From positions 1,848,826 to 1,912,825 of the forward strand of contig SCFE01000058.1 of assembly GCA_004352715.1 (NCBI GenBank): 64,000 bases of DNA, given 5' to 3'. Below, piece by piece: positions 25,437 to 37,869 of this stretch (positions within the stretch are counted from its first letter, which is position 1; each line of letters begins with the position of its first letter). Position numbers and translations under genes: made by a program. A model generated the notes under the pieces. The model was not told the origin of the DNA and searched no databases. It saw nothing but the letters and a program-made list of their open reading frames with translations. This DNA is from Hofstenia miamia. Its lineage: Eukaryota; Xenacoelomorpha; Acoela.

Positions 25437-26339
25437 GCTTGACCCTCTTCTCCGCCGTACATATAAGTGCCTTAATNGTCGGGCGAACAAGGGAAATACC
25501 TTAAATTATATAATATTGAAGAGGATCAAGACAAATTTTTTCTGGCAATGTGTGTAATAAACCCATTTAAATTATATTTTTCAAAATATATATTAAATTT
25601 GATATAGATTATATATATATATATATATATATATAAATATATGCATTAGGAATTTCACTTGACTATAAGGAATAAAATTTTCTTTGAAAGAACTCTATTC
25701 TTCCCTGCATTTTAGTCCACTTATGGTGCTATGCTAAAGCAAGGGGTTTTTTACGGCATCAATAGTGTAATAAGCAATGGGCTTCTTTTGAAAATGTCAC
25801 CCATTGACTCACTAGTGAAAAACATTTTTACATTTACCCTATAAATTTGTTATGATTAATAGGTAATTCTTTGCAGGCACCTTAAGTAAACTATTCCTTC
25901 ATATCCCTGCAAAAATCTCGTTAATGTTAGCAGTTCGTTTCTCATGGCACAACAGTAACTTAGCAAATATAGTAGCGGCCAAACAAAACTACCGTATAAA
26001 GTAAGAGCAAAAGGTGTTTCCTTTAATAACAACAAAGGTGTTGTTCTTTCAGACATGTTGATTCATGAAAATTGACTAGCTGCATGTGCCCAAACGAGTT
26101 GATTCATTAAAGTTCGGTAACTGCTTTCTATGTTGTTCGACCATTTACATTAAGGTTTGTGTTTGTGACCTTAATAAAATGTTTACTGCGTACTAAGTGC
26201 ATTTTGTGCAGAACAACAGCATTGCTTGAAATAATTAACTTATGTTGTCCATTTGCTAATAGTAATGTTATAGTAGTGTTATAAAAAATTTTTCACTTTT
26301 TTCACTTGTAGCGTTTTTAATCTGATTGAATTATAAGTA

Positions 26340-26975
26340 AACGGACAAAAAGGTAATGGGTGATTGAATCCAAACAAAACTGCAAGGCAGTTGCGAGAAG
26401 ATTTGAACCTCAACGAAACTTTGTCGCTAACCACTGTACGAAACAAAATGTTTGGGCGAGTTGCAACCAAAAATCCATCAATATAGAGTAAGGCGAAATT
26501 ATAGATCAAAATCATTTTCACTAATGAGTCCACGATAGAATTGCACCCTAGAAGTTGTGAGTATGTGCGCAGAAGGCCTTGCACATCATTGAATACTAAT
26601 CAAATAAATTCGACATTGAAGTTTAGTCAATGATTACGGTATGAAGAGCAATTCTTGATGACGGGAAAAGAACATTAATTCAATGTAGTAATTAGTATAA
26701 ACGTGTTTCGTAAGTTGGCCCTTGAACATTTATATTCGAAAAGATTCATTCTGCAACAAGATTGTGCGTGATGTCACACTATTGGTCATTCCAAAGTTCT
26801 AATCTGAATATTATAGTGTTGTTGAGAGACATTTTGAAGGAATAAGTTCATTTAAGGTGTCCCACCAATGTTGAAGAATTATGGAGTATTACAGAAGATG
26901 AGTTTGATCCAATACCTAATGATCTAATTGCAAAGCTATCCCAATGAATGCCTAATCGCAGCCGGTAAGTTATCA
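26340..26975 (+). pseudogene. Decayed Tc1-type transposase
   Basis: Consecutive frames give NLNETLSLTTVRNKMFGRVA (like the end of the Tc1 DNA-binding part), then IFTNESTIELHPRSCEYVRR at 26512-26571 (like SDES.F.L....YVRR), then QQDCA*CHT near 26755-26785 (like QQDNAPCHT), and a C-terminal CPTNVEELWSITEDEFDPIP. The first catalytic Asp is Asn and the second block carries a stop, so it is inactive. Identity is secure at superfamily level. Element ends were not found. Confidence 0.72.
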
Positions 26976-27845
26976 GAGCCAAAGGGATTAAAACGAGATA
27001 TTGAAATATTCAATAAATTCATAAATATATTTTTGTTGTTTAGAAGTATTATTTATATCGAATTTTTTGTATTTGGGCAAAATATTAATGACATTATACT
27101 TTGGTCTAATACTCTTTGTAGCCAGAAGATAAAGATTTTTTACTTTACTCGTAAATGAAGTAAAATGAATTCGAATTAATTTATTGCTTAGCACTCATTG
27201 AGGTGAACTGACACATCAAGATAAAGTATTTACCTTTATATTGTCCATGACATTAGAAATTGAATTGTAAGCCTAAAAAGTGTCTTTATTCTCATTGGTA
27301 TAAAACTTAGTGACATCTTCAGTTCAAAAATCCAAGAGTGTTGTCAGTTATCGTGACTTCGCACAAAGTATGTGCAAAACCCTTTAGTTTTCACACTTCC
27401 GCGGGTGTTAATTTTAGTTAAAATATTTTGTTAATTGATTGGTGCACTTAATTTTTGGTGTCGGACTGTTTGATAGAAAAGAGTTACTGCTGTCGTATTG
27501 TTGCAGTGATCCATATGAGTATGCACGATATCTAGCATATTCCATGTCAATCCAATGTATTTTTTAATTGTATTTAACTTTCGAAATCTGTTTCATTAAA
27601 TAATTTCCAATTAAATGTATAGAATTAAGGTATTTTTAAAATGGATGTTTTAACTATCACATTTGCTTAAGGATTTAAACATTTTTGCTTAATTTCTTCT
27701 GTGACTGTGGCAAATCATTGCCTAATGTTCATTTGATGGTGTTTTCCTTCACTCAAAGGATTTTTCATTGGGTCTATTTTGTAACTTCAACATTTTATTA
27801 CTTTTGTGATATGCACTATATTAATTTCCCAAATGTCTTGTTTAG

Positions 27846-27962
27846 GTTATCACAGAAAAGGATTCTGGTGAAATCCTCCTTTGTATGGCCTGTGTATTTG
27901 ATGTAGCTTCGCCTGAAAGAGGTACCACACAGCAGATCTATAGACTTGTGTATGAGGGATGA
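27846..27962 (+). CDS. TEAD: TEAD last exon and stop
   Basis: Terminal exon after CTTGTTTAG, in phase 0 with the previous CAG end. It encodes [20 protein letters not shown], then [18 protein letters not shown] and a TGA at 27960-27962. The vertebrate counterpart is [20 protein letters not shown] ending HIYRLVKD. The tail here, YEG, differs in its last residues but the length is normal. Together the six exons give a complete YAP-binding domain with no break. Confidence 0.95.
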   Translation, partial: [38 protein letters not shown]

Positions 27963-28014
27963 CCCTTTCACCTTGAATGAACGTGTGAAATAGATATCAT
28001 GTCATATAAGATGT

Positions 28015-28020
28015 ATTAAA
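28015..28020 (+). promoter_or_regulatory. Possible TEAD polyadenylation signal ATTAAA
   Basis: ATTAAA, the commonest variant of AATAAA, lies 53 bases past the TEAD stop. In AT-rich DNA this could be chance, and the real 3' UTR may be longer. Confidence 0.35.
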
Positions 28021-28353
28021 GAGATTTACTACTAAGCTGCATATTGTGCTAAGTGTACATATTGTAATAATTGTTTTATTTGTTGTTTCAGGTTTTTTAA
28101 TGAGTTTATGTCTAATTTATGAGAGTGCCTTTGTTTTAATTTTGACATCATCATATATTTGTGCTTTAGCATCATATGGCATATTTGTATTCAACTTTTT
28201 TTATAGAATAAATTTATATTTCTCACTCAAATCCATATTACTATTTAAGTTACGGGTATACCACAGAAAGGATCTGTAACTATTGCAGTGTACATTGAAA
28301 TAATGAATTGATTTCATTATAAAGATGAGGTGTATCTCTAGTCGAAATTTCCC

Positions 28354-28980
28354 GTGCGAAACGTCAAATGCTTTAGTTCTCAACAGAAGCTAAACTTTAA
28401 TGGCACCCTAATAGATCAAGTGGACAATTTCAAATACTTAGGAATTACATTTGACTCATTACTTACCTTTCAAAAGCAATTTAATATAATCATTAAACGA
28501 ATGGCTATTTCAATTAAAGCACTTAGCAAAATATCTCAGCAGTTACCTACAAAAGCTAAAATTCAGTTAATCCATGCTATAGTTTTAAGTCATTTTTATT
28601 ATGGCAATGTACTTTATACGGATGTAAATGAAAATTTCCTAAAGAAAATTAATACACAGTTAAGAGGGTCAATGAAGATAGTAACGAAAAACTATTCTAA
28701 TATTTATAATAATTATAAAAACTTCGGTAAAAATTTCTTAAATCCTCAATGCCTAATTCAGATAAATGCATTAACAACATTGTATAAGATTGTAAACAAC
28801 ATCAAACCCTATGATAAAATAAATTTCCCTAATCGTACACCTAAATACTAAATATTAAATCAGTTCCTTCTAAAAAGAAAATAATGAGAAATTCATTTAT
28901 TAATACCTCTATAAAACGTAGGAATAATTTACCTAGAGAATTAGTTACTGAATAATTTAAAGATATTTAAAAACAATGCC
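28354..28980 (+). pseudogene. LINE ORF2, C-terminal fragment (post-RT region)
   Basis: A 165-codon open frame on the + strand starting near KLNFNGTLIDQVDNFKYLGI, the VKYLGV-type motif that follows the reverse transcriptase active site in jockey/CR1-like LINEs. Next come SIKALSKISQQLPTKAKIQL and VLSHFYYGNVLY. In the frame after the stop at 28851, RNSFINTSIKRRNNLPRELV resembles the end of such proteins. The RT core is absent, so this is a 5'-truncated copy. It is close kin of the fragment at 32632-33010, which shares TKAKIQLI. Confidence 0.8.
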
Positions 28981-29059
28981 AAACGATATTACTATAATTC
29001 TAGAAAAGAAATAATTGAATTCAAATGGAGCGGCTTCAAATTTTGCAACCAGGATTATT

Positions 29060-30039
29060 CAACTAGCAGAAATTAAAATGCTAGTCCAATGATGCAATTT
29101 TATATTTTGTAATGTTTTTTGGACAGTTTATTGACACTTTCAGAGTTGCTATCAGTATAATTATATATTGTCAAAGTAATTTCTGAATAATTTCTTCTAG
29201 AAAAGTCAACTGCTTAATCAGGACTCTCTGGAAGCGATTGTCATTACCGTACATAGTGATAATATCTAGTAACGTGAAAAGAGCTGTAGGCGAATTTCTT
29301 AACAAACATTAAGAATATTTATAAATTCATTTTGCAGGCTAGAATATAAAACTCCTTCGGAGATTTTCTAAAAAAGTGAAGATATTGGTCAACATGGCAT
29401 GTCAGTTAGGACCGAACTTGTGAAAATAAGCGTTATTAACATAAAATTAAAGTGATTAGCAAATGCAAGTTGTTCTAAACAAGAATTTAAAACATAGATT
29501 GGATCACACATCGACATTGCGGTCTTCACCAGAAACGAGCATGATCCATCTGAATCAGTAGTTTTCGAAACCTTGGCATATACGATCACTAAAAACTTGC
29601 GTAATAGTGAATGGCATCCAGTTATCTTCATCATTAAAATTTGCATAGTTCGGGATCTGGAGTTCCACATAATCCTGACGAAAAAGTTTTCTAGATCATT
29701 TAAAACCATTTTCTTGTCATTGCGGGAAGGAACCACTTTACTAGAAAATAATTTGCCTTGATTCATCTTGACGACATTTCAAGTGTTGCTTTTGACACCA
29801 GCATGTTTGCCATTTATATTCCGAGGGTGATAATATTGGGAAGAGTGACAGAATTAAATTCTCGAAAATATAAATTAACAGTGTTATCTTTAAGGTCCGT
29901 CATTATACAAAGCAATGTTTGAGGAATTTAGTTGAAAAAAGTTTAATAAATATTTAATGATTTACCCAAGGGCGTTAATAATTCAGCTGTGCCATAGCAA
30001 CGAAAGGTATCAAAGTCTTTAATTGTCAATATTTAGCTG
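29060..30039. other. No recognised gene
   Basis: Contains a 125-codon open frame on the - strand (29389-29766) without recognisable motifs. Probably LINE debris, given neighbours on both sides. Confidence 0.4.
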
Positions 30040-30290
30040 AATAAAGAATATCTTATCTTGTGCTTTTTAGTTTTTTATTAAAAGCGTATGATCTATTGAA
30101 TCGAATACCCTAGAGAGATCCAAGTGTGCATGGTGTCGTTATTGATTAATTTTTCAGGAAGAAAGTAATTTTTGTTGTATAGGAAAGTATTGTTAATTAT
30201 TTTGAAGAACGTCGTTAGGAATTTATATAGATAACATTGTAGATGTAGCAATGTTTGAGATTTTTCTGTATTCGTCATTTATGGTTATGG
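30040..30290 (-). pseudogene. LINE reverse transcriptase scrap
   Basis: On the - strand, around 30130-30060, the frame reads HLDLSRVFDSIDHTLLIK, matching the RT motif LDLSKAFDSVDHxxLL with one catalytic Asp visible. The flanks are degenerate. The open frame further down at 29389-29766 on the same strand could belong to it but was not recognised. Confidence 0.6.
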
Positions 30291-30388
30291 TTATCTACTG
30301 CTAGTTTAATAGCCCAATTTAGTTACCTGAAATTTTCGGAGACATTTTAGCTGTAGATAGATTATGTTGGCATATTTGAAAATACTTA

Positions 30389-32632
30389 ATAATAATAATA
30401 ATAATAATAAACTTTAATTAATCTTACAATACAGTAAACTACACTACAAACTACGAAACTAAAAGACATTAATAATTAATAACATGAGAAATATCGATCT
30501 GGGAATATGGTCTTTGATCAGAATAATTTCGGTTTTTTGTTTTTTCTTATTTTTAATGTAGCGTATTCAGTTCTTTTGCTAATGAATTGTTTTAGTGGAT
30601 ATTTTTGAGAGTATTCAATGTGTTGATGCTTTGTCTTTGTCTTTAATGATCTTAAAAATATTTAATTTTTTAGTAATAAGTTTATATTTAAACGCTTTCT
30701 TGTATATGTTGTTAGGTTTAGATAAAGATGTTTCTGATTCACCTGCATATACTTGTATGCCGTAAATTATAATAGAATTAACTAGAGAATTAAATAAAAT
30801 TTCAGTGTCATCTTGATTTAAAAATCTTTTTACTTTTAATATTATATGGAAATTTATCATTGATCTTTTATAAACTTGAGCAATATGTTTTTTTAAATGA
30901 AAGCTTGTTATTTATGGTAAATCCAAGATATTTCATTGTTGTTACTGAGGAATAGCAATCAATTTTAGATATATTATCAACAAATTTTCTCTTCAATGGT
31001 ATAATCATTTCCAGCGACTTTCTATAATTAATTTCAAATTTGTTTTGTTCATACCAAGATTTGATCTTATCATTAATTGAATGTGTTAAGTCTAAATTTT
31101 CAAGAGTTGGAAGACAAATCAGTGTATCATCAGCATACTTAATAATAGAACCATTTGTAATATTTAAAGAGTCACAATTTAAAGAATCAATACATATATT
31201 GAACAGAAATGGGCCACAAATGGAGCCTTGAGGAACACCTTTGTTGATATTTTCCATATCCGAAAGTCTGTTATTATATTTAACCATTTGTTGTCTATTC
31301 CCAATAAAACTATCAAGCCAATTAATGATGTACGGATTTAAATGTGTTATATTGTTTAATTTTTCAAATAAAATGTAGTGATTTACATTGTCAAAGGCTT
31401 TCTTGATATCAAGGCTGATTAATCTTACATAATCATAATTTTCATTTTTGTATGACAGAATTCTATTTTGCAGTTCAATAACAGCATTTGTTGTTGTTCC
31501 ATTTGTTCGGAATCCATGCTGATTTATATTTAAATGATTATTGTAGATATCTTTGATGTGAAAATTAAATAAAAGTTTTTCAAAAGTTCTTGACAATATT
31601 GAAGTGATGCTAATTGGTCTTAAATTATGTAGTTTTGCCGGTTGTGATTTTGGAATTGGTATTATTATAGCAGTTTTCCAAATTTTCGGGAATTTAGCAG
31701 TTCTTAGCGATTCCGTAAATATATAATGAACTATTGGTGTAATTATATACGAAAATTTTTTAATAAACCAATATGGTATTCCGTCGTATCCTGTTGATGT
31801 TTTTTTGACACTTTTCAATGCATGATATACTTGATGCATTGTTGGGGTTGGAATCTCTTCACTATCTATACTAGGAGTTCTAGGTTGTTTGTAATTCAAA
31901 TCATTTGATATATTAGTAAACATTTTTTTGATTTCATTTGCATCAAATTCTTTATTCATCTTTGATAGTGTATTGCGCCCCATAAGTTACAGAAGCCCAC
32001 CATTTTTTTGGATTTTTCCTTGAAATACTTCTTTTAATTTCTTTATTAATACTTTCAAACATTTCATTTGCTCTATGAAATTGTTTTTTACGCAATAATT
32101 TCTTCTTTTTTCTCAATAAATATTTAATTTGAGGAGTCATATAAATTGGTTCCTTGTTTGTCATTTTAACATTAATGATTGGACATGCTCTGTCAATGCA
32201 ACTCTTGATCGTCTTACAAAATAATGCAGTTCCTTCATCAATATCGTATCGTATGATTTCTTCAAATACTTCAAAATTTATATTATTCATTAAACAGTTT
32301 AGTTTTTCAAGATTTTTTCCATTAATAATTTGAAATGGAATGGTCACTTTTTCTATACCTGTTATAAGTGAAGGTTCTGCTATTAATCCAAGATGATCTG
32401 TAGAAACCCCAGCTTGAAATGTATAACAATTTTTATATAAATTAGGATGAGTGGTTATAACGTTATCTAGGTTTCTTAATTTTCTTGTATTTTTATGATT
32501 GAGTTTTCTCATACATAAAGAACTTGACAGCTCATCAACATTGAGATCATTAAAGTCACCACCAATAATAAAAAATAATGCTTGGTTACTTAAAATTAAA
32601 TTTTCGATGCAATCAGAGATACAATTTCTTAA
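30389..32632 (-). mobile_element. LINE (non-LTR retrotransposon), 5'-truncated, frameshifted
   Basis: On the - strand the element runs from an endonuclease tail (FFIIGGDFND then STDHLGL), through a linker, into a reverse transcriptase and a post-RT domain, with a 3' tail of seven ATT/TTA units at 30389-30410. The endonuclease start is missing. At least two frame changes (near 31970 and 30865) break ORF2. The short A/T-unit tail and domain order fit jockey/CR1-like LINEs. Confidence 0.85.
30868..31983 (-). pseudogene. LINE reverse transcriptase domain (371 codons)
   Basis: Contains the RT blocks in order: TGYDGIPYWFIKKF, PIPKSQPAKLHNLRPISITS, QHGFRTNGTTTNAV, SLDIKKAFDNVNH (first catalytic Asp), NKGVPQGSICGPFLFNICID and IIKYADDTLICLP. 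The catalytic YADD is encoded at 31126-31137. The motifs are intact within this frame. The upstream endonuclease frame overlaps it out of phase by 32 bases, and the C-terminal domain continues in another frame at 30615-30860. The RT itself has decayed little, which suggests a fairly recent insertion. Confidence 0.88.
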
Positions 32633-32716
32633 CACTGGAGTAGGGATTAATTGAATTTTCGCTTTAGTTGAAAGTTTTTGAAAAATTAAATAAATTGCTT
32701 TAATTGATATGGTCAT
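31952..32716 (-). pseudogene. Chimeric open frame: LINE post-RT tail joined to a second LINE's endonuclease
   Basis: The first about 28 codons (from 32716 to near 32632) read SIKAIYLIFQKLSTKAKIQL, homologous to the post-RT region at 28501-28570. The rest reads ALFFIIGGDFNDLNVDEL and STDHLGLI, an AP-endonuclease C-terminal half, then a basic linker with LLRKKKKLLRKKQFHRANEM. The two parts come from different LINE copies fused in frame by chance. It is not a functional protein. Confidence 0.8.
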
Positions 32717-33010
32717 TTTTCAAGTATGATTTAGTTACTTTTCAAACTTTAGATATGAGTAACAAATAATTCCAAGGTATTTTGAATCAACTTTTTTATA
32801 TGAATGCCGTTGAAATAAAGTTTATATTGTGAAGTAACAGTAGATGAAGATTTTGACTTGGCAATGCAAATTTGAGTTTCTAAGGGATTCACTCTTAGCC
32901 TTAAAGAAGCAAAACATTTAGCGAATATATTTTTTGTATAGTTGAATTACTTTTTCGGGAGATTTATAAAAAATTTCATTGACCACAATATTTTCCACTC
33001 ACATGCAAAC
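32632..33010 (-). pseudogene. Older LINE, RT palm/thumb fragment
   Basis: On the - strand it reads SPEKVIQLYKKYIR, LRLRVNPLETQICIAKSK, then KLYFNGIHIKKVDSKYLGI. This is the segment after the YADD box in jockey-like LINEs (SPEKxIxxLQ...WxLxxNPxKTQ...VKYLGV). The YADD itself is not recognisable upstream. It stops abruptly near 32632 where the other LINE begins. Confidence 0.75.
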
Positions 33011-35117
33011 TCCACCACCAATGTTAGAAGCTAGGTCACAACGAATGGAACCAAAGTATTCAAGCACTGAGAGATTCTTAAGCTGGAGCCCTTTCTTGGT
33101 TAAAAAATAATATATACTCGGCTTAAGTACAGCAGTAGAGGTAAATAATGAAATCAATGAATAAACTACGAATTGAACATTGAGCAGTATAGTACTATTA
33201 AAGTAGAATCATTCCCCAATTGTAGCGAGAGAAACATATACGAACAGGCTTTGGCTTTCAGAAAAGAGCGATTAACCCCTAATATTTCTTCGTAAGTCAA
33301 AGCAGAAAAAACAAGAATTTTGTAACCAAAATTCTTCAGTTTGACGCCATTTTCAATGACACACTGATGGCACGGCTCCTACTTTTCTTGAAGTCACAAA
33401 CTCACCTAATATTGTCGAAGCCAGTATTTACGTCTAGAAACTTCTGTTTGCCAGCATCATTCGTTCTAATGTGTTCCTTTAAGGCTGCTCAGGAATTCCT
33501 GATACTCTCATCTTCAGAGGGACATCCGAATCCTTCCTCAACTTGAAACTAGGAATGGACAAGGCATATTTTTGATGAAGAGTAGCCTTCTGAATTGCTT
33601 TGTTACGACAAGCATATATTTCATTTTAGGATGCTTGTGGAGCAATGAGTTTCAAGTTTCTAATGAAAAGTCCAGCAATTGAAAATCCACCCAGTGAGAT
33701 GAGTGGTCTAGATTATTGTTTTACTGATCTCATATTTCATAATGGCATTGATTTCAATTACTGTTGGTTTTGAAAATTTAATCTTTAATAGCTCACCCAA
33801 TATTTGTTGCATCCATTTGGTTTTAGGTTTATTATATCGGAAATTAGAAAATACATATAGAAAAGTTGCTTGAAGCAGAATCCAAAGTGGTCTAGTATTT
33901 TCTTTTATTCGGAAAATGTGGTGTTTTTCTTGTGATGCTTGTTGAAGAATCACTAATAAATTTTTTCAGCCAACTATATGATAAAGTAGTTAACATTTTT
34001 GGAATCGGCGGCATTAAATTGGTCTAGTAGAATTGGAAAATAATGCTAAACACAAACACCTGAAATTTGGTTGCATTGAGTAATCAAGAAATATATGTTT
34101 TGAGCCAGTGGTATTCCGTAAAAGGTTGATGAAAATTTTTTTTTAATACAGCCATTAGACACGAATCAATTACACAAAGAAATAAAACAAATTCGTGGCT
34201 GTTAATAATTTAAGTCTATCATAAAAAATTTTTATTAACATCAAACGGTACCAAATCAGAGCTATTCGAATATAAATGGTGAAGTTATATTTCTATAAAT
34301 ATGATTACATTATCAAAAGAAATTAATAAAGTTACAATAACCCAAGTGCCCAATTGTATGATCATATTTTTGTAAACAGTGTTGTTATTAATTCTTCATT
34401 AACAATATGTTGAATGCAGTTTTATTCATTGTAATTTGGCACTCTTGACAGATATTCTTGTATTTTATGTTAAAGTTTTCTTTCAAAGACAGCTCATTCA
34501 CATTTTATATTACAAAGGCATTTAGAAGTTTCAGGAGTCTGGCACTTAAAATTTGCAAAATATCACTTAATACAGACTTAAGCTTGGTTTCATAAATTCA
34601 ATATAGATTGATTCTATGAAAATTATCGACTATCTTGGTTACAAATCTATATGTAAATTTCATGTCACAGGTCTTTAAGTGATCTGAAATTTTTACGTTC
34701 CTTTATTTTTTGGAAAAAAAACTAAAGTAAAATAATGTATTTTACACCACTGTACTAACTGAAATAAAAAAGAGAGCATATTTATCTATATTTATATACT
34801 AAATTTTTGTGTCAGATTAAAAGTTAAATTTGAAATAAATGTATCTTAGATTTTATTGACCATAGAAAATATTAAAAACCTTCTTATAAATGCTTTATTA
34901 AAATTACAATTCATTTCATCTCATTACGCAAGCACTTTTTTAGAAAGGTTATAAAATAATTTTTCTTGTTTTTTTAAAGTAATTTTATCGTATCTTTGAG
35001 TTCACATAGCGAACAAACTCTTGATTCGATTAACACAGTTGTAAAGTCGACCAAAATCGATTTTAAACTGAAAATTTCAGGTCAAGCTATGATAGAAGAC
35101 ATACGTGGCTTGTTGAA
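33011..35117. other. No recognised gene
   Basis: AT-rich with scattered short frames. The - strand of 33250-33700 looks faintly coding but matched no family I know. Confidence 0.4.
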
Positions 35118-35119
35118 TA

Positions 35120-35934
35120 ATGCCTCGAACTAACTAAGAAAAAAACAAAACACAAAAAACTAAAAAACTACATCAAATACTAGTTCAAGGAACACAATTA
35201 ATTTATCTTTCAATGTAACTACCATTGAGAGAAATCAGCTTATTGCATTGAATAACCAATCCTTGAAATGAACCAGCAAAATGTTCCAGGATACTGTTCA
35301 AACAACTCTTCGATGGAAGGCACAACTTCTCCTTCTCAGATGAGGTTTTTTTCCTTACGTCTCCATTCAAATGATTCACGTTTGGTTTCAGTAGGTATAA
35401 TGATAGAGGAGCTATTGTGTCCTCCTTCTGATTAAACAGTTGTAAGGTTGAAACTGTGTAGGAGACAAAACTAGTTACAAATTGTGAGACTAATTCCTCA
35501 ATGATTTTGAGACTAGTACAACACTAATTTTAAGGAATTCACTTACCTTATTGCGTCCCTTAGCTCGAATATGCGCCTTACACTGCTTATTTTTTAATCA
35601 TAAATTTCAGTTGGTTTTTCCAACATTGGAGTAATCCTGAAAGACACTTGATGTCCATGCATGAATCGCGAATCTTGAACAACATTGGGTGCCAGATGCA
35701 TTTGTCATATAACTAAGTATTTCATCAGACCACTTTGGTAAAAGCGCATAGAATATTATCGCACTTCTGTATTACAACAAACCAACACGTGGCAAAATTT
35801 TTTTGAGTACATATTATACTTATAACTCAGCCAATCACATTAGTTTAATCTATCCATTTAAACAAGCATATTATCATATTTCAAAAGCAAGTGGTTTGAT
35901 TGAATTATCATATTTATTTCTTAGTACGAGGCAT
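35120..35934 (-). mobile_element. Decayed mariner-type element, about 815 bp
   Basis: Left end ATGCCTCGAACTAACTAAG and inverted right end ATGCCTCGTACTAAG are inverted repeats flanked by TA (35118-35119 and 35935-35936). On the - strand near 35270-35190 the frame reads SFQGLVIQCNKLISLNGSYI, like the C-terminal part of one mariner group (W..C...NGDYxE). The full catalytic core is not readable and the element is shorter than a full mariner, so it carries deletions. Confidence 0.62.
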
Positions 35935-36251
35935 TACTGAAAAAACCACACATGTCGCAATTTTTTTGTGTGTCTCAGATCCACTATATTATTTACATTC
36001 TTTATTTATATTAAATTTTTCAATTTATAATGTTCACAATCTACAAACTTTTCAAAATCCATCAAAATAGGAAATCTTCAAACATTGTTCCAATAAGTTC
36101 ATAACATCAAAATTTTGTTAGCCAAAACGTCAAAAACATAAGCACAGCGCACACTTGCAATTAACTTGGTATACGATTTTGTTAAAGTTTTCAATCTTCG
36201 CTTCCATGTTAGGCATATTAGACATTTCTATTTGTTTTTTTTTAAATATTA

Positions 36252-36292
36252 GAAAATATAAGGGAGAATTTAAAAAATATAAGGGAGAATTT
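36252..36292. repeat. Two-copy tandem repeat of about 21 bp
   Basis: The block AAAATATAAGGGAGAATTT occurs twice in a row, with one or two extra A bases in the second copy. Confidence 0.7.
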
Positions 36293-36799
36293 TCCTTTCA
36301 GATACTCGATTGTCAATGCAAAAAATGATCTATATTATGAATTCCTTAGCAGGACTTCTAGTTTTATTTTATGATTCTATCGTCTAAAGAGGTGTTAAAT
36401 CGCTATTAAAACTACATGGCAACTGATGTCTCAAAACGGTCAACTCGAATTTTTCATTGGGTGATTACAATAATATTGACCACATTGTAGTTTCCGGGAA
36501 CTAACTTTATTCTGGAAATTAATGTTGGATAGTTTAGATGAGTCATTGCCTAGCCCTTAAGTGCATAGCATTGCGTCAATTTGAATCAGATATTCTATAA
36601 TGTTAGTTTTTCGATCTTCTTAGTTATCTGCATTCCTTAAAGCAGTAAGCATTTTTAGATTTACGAATTTATTAGAATGGTGCATAATTAACAGCATTGG
36701 CATCATGGGTAAAATTGAGCAATGCCGTGCATTAACATCGGTAAATTTTGCATTTAGGGGTTAATAGAAGAAAAGAAGAAGAAAAATCTATATTCAGAA

Positions 36800-37869
36800 A
36801 TTGTTTTAACAATAAATAGAAATACTGATAACAAATTCTGAAAGCGTCAAGAAAGTAANTAGAAGATCCACTTCAAATGGCTCAGCGTGAATTTTTATTG
36901 AAGCATCCTGTAACTTCCCTTTAAGAGAAAGAGGGTTCCCGAAGCGTTGATGAGTTTCACACTGGAGGGATCCAAAGAGTCTTGATTCAAACATAACTCT
37001 CGACAGCACTCATCACTGATTATAGAAGCTGCAGCTCTGGTATCAACAATGGCGTTAAAGATATTGCCATTCATCTCTATGGGTATTAGATTCTTTCTTA
37101 TCAGCTGGGTGATCACTAAGATATTTCATGCACGTTTTAAGGGAGGCAGCGCTCCAATTAATTTAAATCCTGAGATGTAGTTGGGTTGTCGGGTTCCAAG
37201 TCGACAAGGTTGTCAACACACAGAGACTCGTTTGGCTCCTCAATAATGAAGCCTTCTCCATCTGCGATGAGCTGCACCTTAGCCTTACACTGAGACTTAA
37301 GATGTCCTTTTTCCCTGCAAGTAAAACATCATACAGAGGATAAGTCAAATCCTTTCTTGGCAATTGCAGGCCTTCATGTTTCGAAGTTCTTTGTACTGGA
37401 CACACCCGTCAGATTTGTGATATCATTGTTAATTCTCTGAGAATTCTGCAGCATATAAACTACACTGATGGCCTTTCTTATGATTTCGTGGAGGCTATCT
37501 TCAGGGTCGCATCTAACTTCCAACTGATTCCTGATCGATGGGGGAAAGCCTCAGCAGATATAAGAAAATAGATTGTGTCATGAATACTCTCTAGAGAGGC
37601 TACTTAATCAAAACAACCGCTCGACCTGAGTTATATAGTTTCGAATGTCGTCACCAAATTTGAAAGACATGTCGCATAATAACGTCTTGTACTGATGCTT
37701 AATGTGTGGCGCCTGGTAATGATCTTCAAAGAACCTGATTAGTAGCTGATAGTCAGTTTTAATGCTATGATTGAGCATCATATATTGGTTATATGCCAAT
37801 CCACTGAGATACAAGGGAAACTGTGATACTGCTGACTCTTGTGAATTCTTATGTTGCTTCATTGTCAAC
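36800..37869 (-). mobile_element. Ty3-like LTR retrotransposon remnant, gag to protease
   Basis: On the - strand from the gap edge: a gag segment (37869-37608; NHSIKTDYQLLIRFFEDHY, CDMSFKFGDDIRNYITQVE), a zinc knuckle C-F-T-C-R-E-K-G-H-L-K-S-Q-C at 37287-37328 with perfect CX2CX4HX4C spacing, and an aspartic protease segment at 36895-37116. The protease active site reads DTR (37033-37041) instead of DTG, and frames break between domains, so it is dead. No reverse transcriptase follows, and no LTRs were seen; the 5' part is lost in the adjoining N run. An N at 36859 marks another join. Confidence 0.78.

Larger units (their letters stand above)
16667..27845 (+). other. Last TEAD intron, 11.2 kb, filled with transposon remains
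   Basis: Runs from GTTAGA to CTTGTTTAG. It contains, in order: a long TA run (17970-18022), a mariner-type remnant (about 18130-18560), a more GC-balanced pocket (19030-20060), a large inverted repeat (21029-21715), a possible mariner-type fragment (22100-22423), a mariner with both ends (23177-24458), a perfect hairpin (24484-24526), a hAT MITE (25200-25436) and a Tc1 remnant (about 26340-26975). Confidence 0.85.

Noticed and set aside
29389-29766. 125-codon - strand open frame
   Set aside because: Could be LINE debris by position, but no motif could be matched, so no gene is called.
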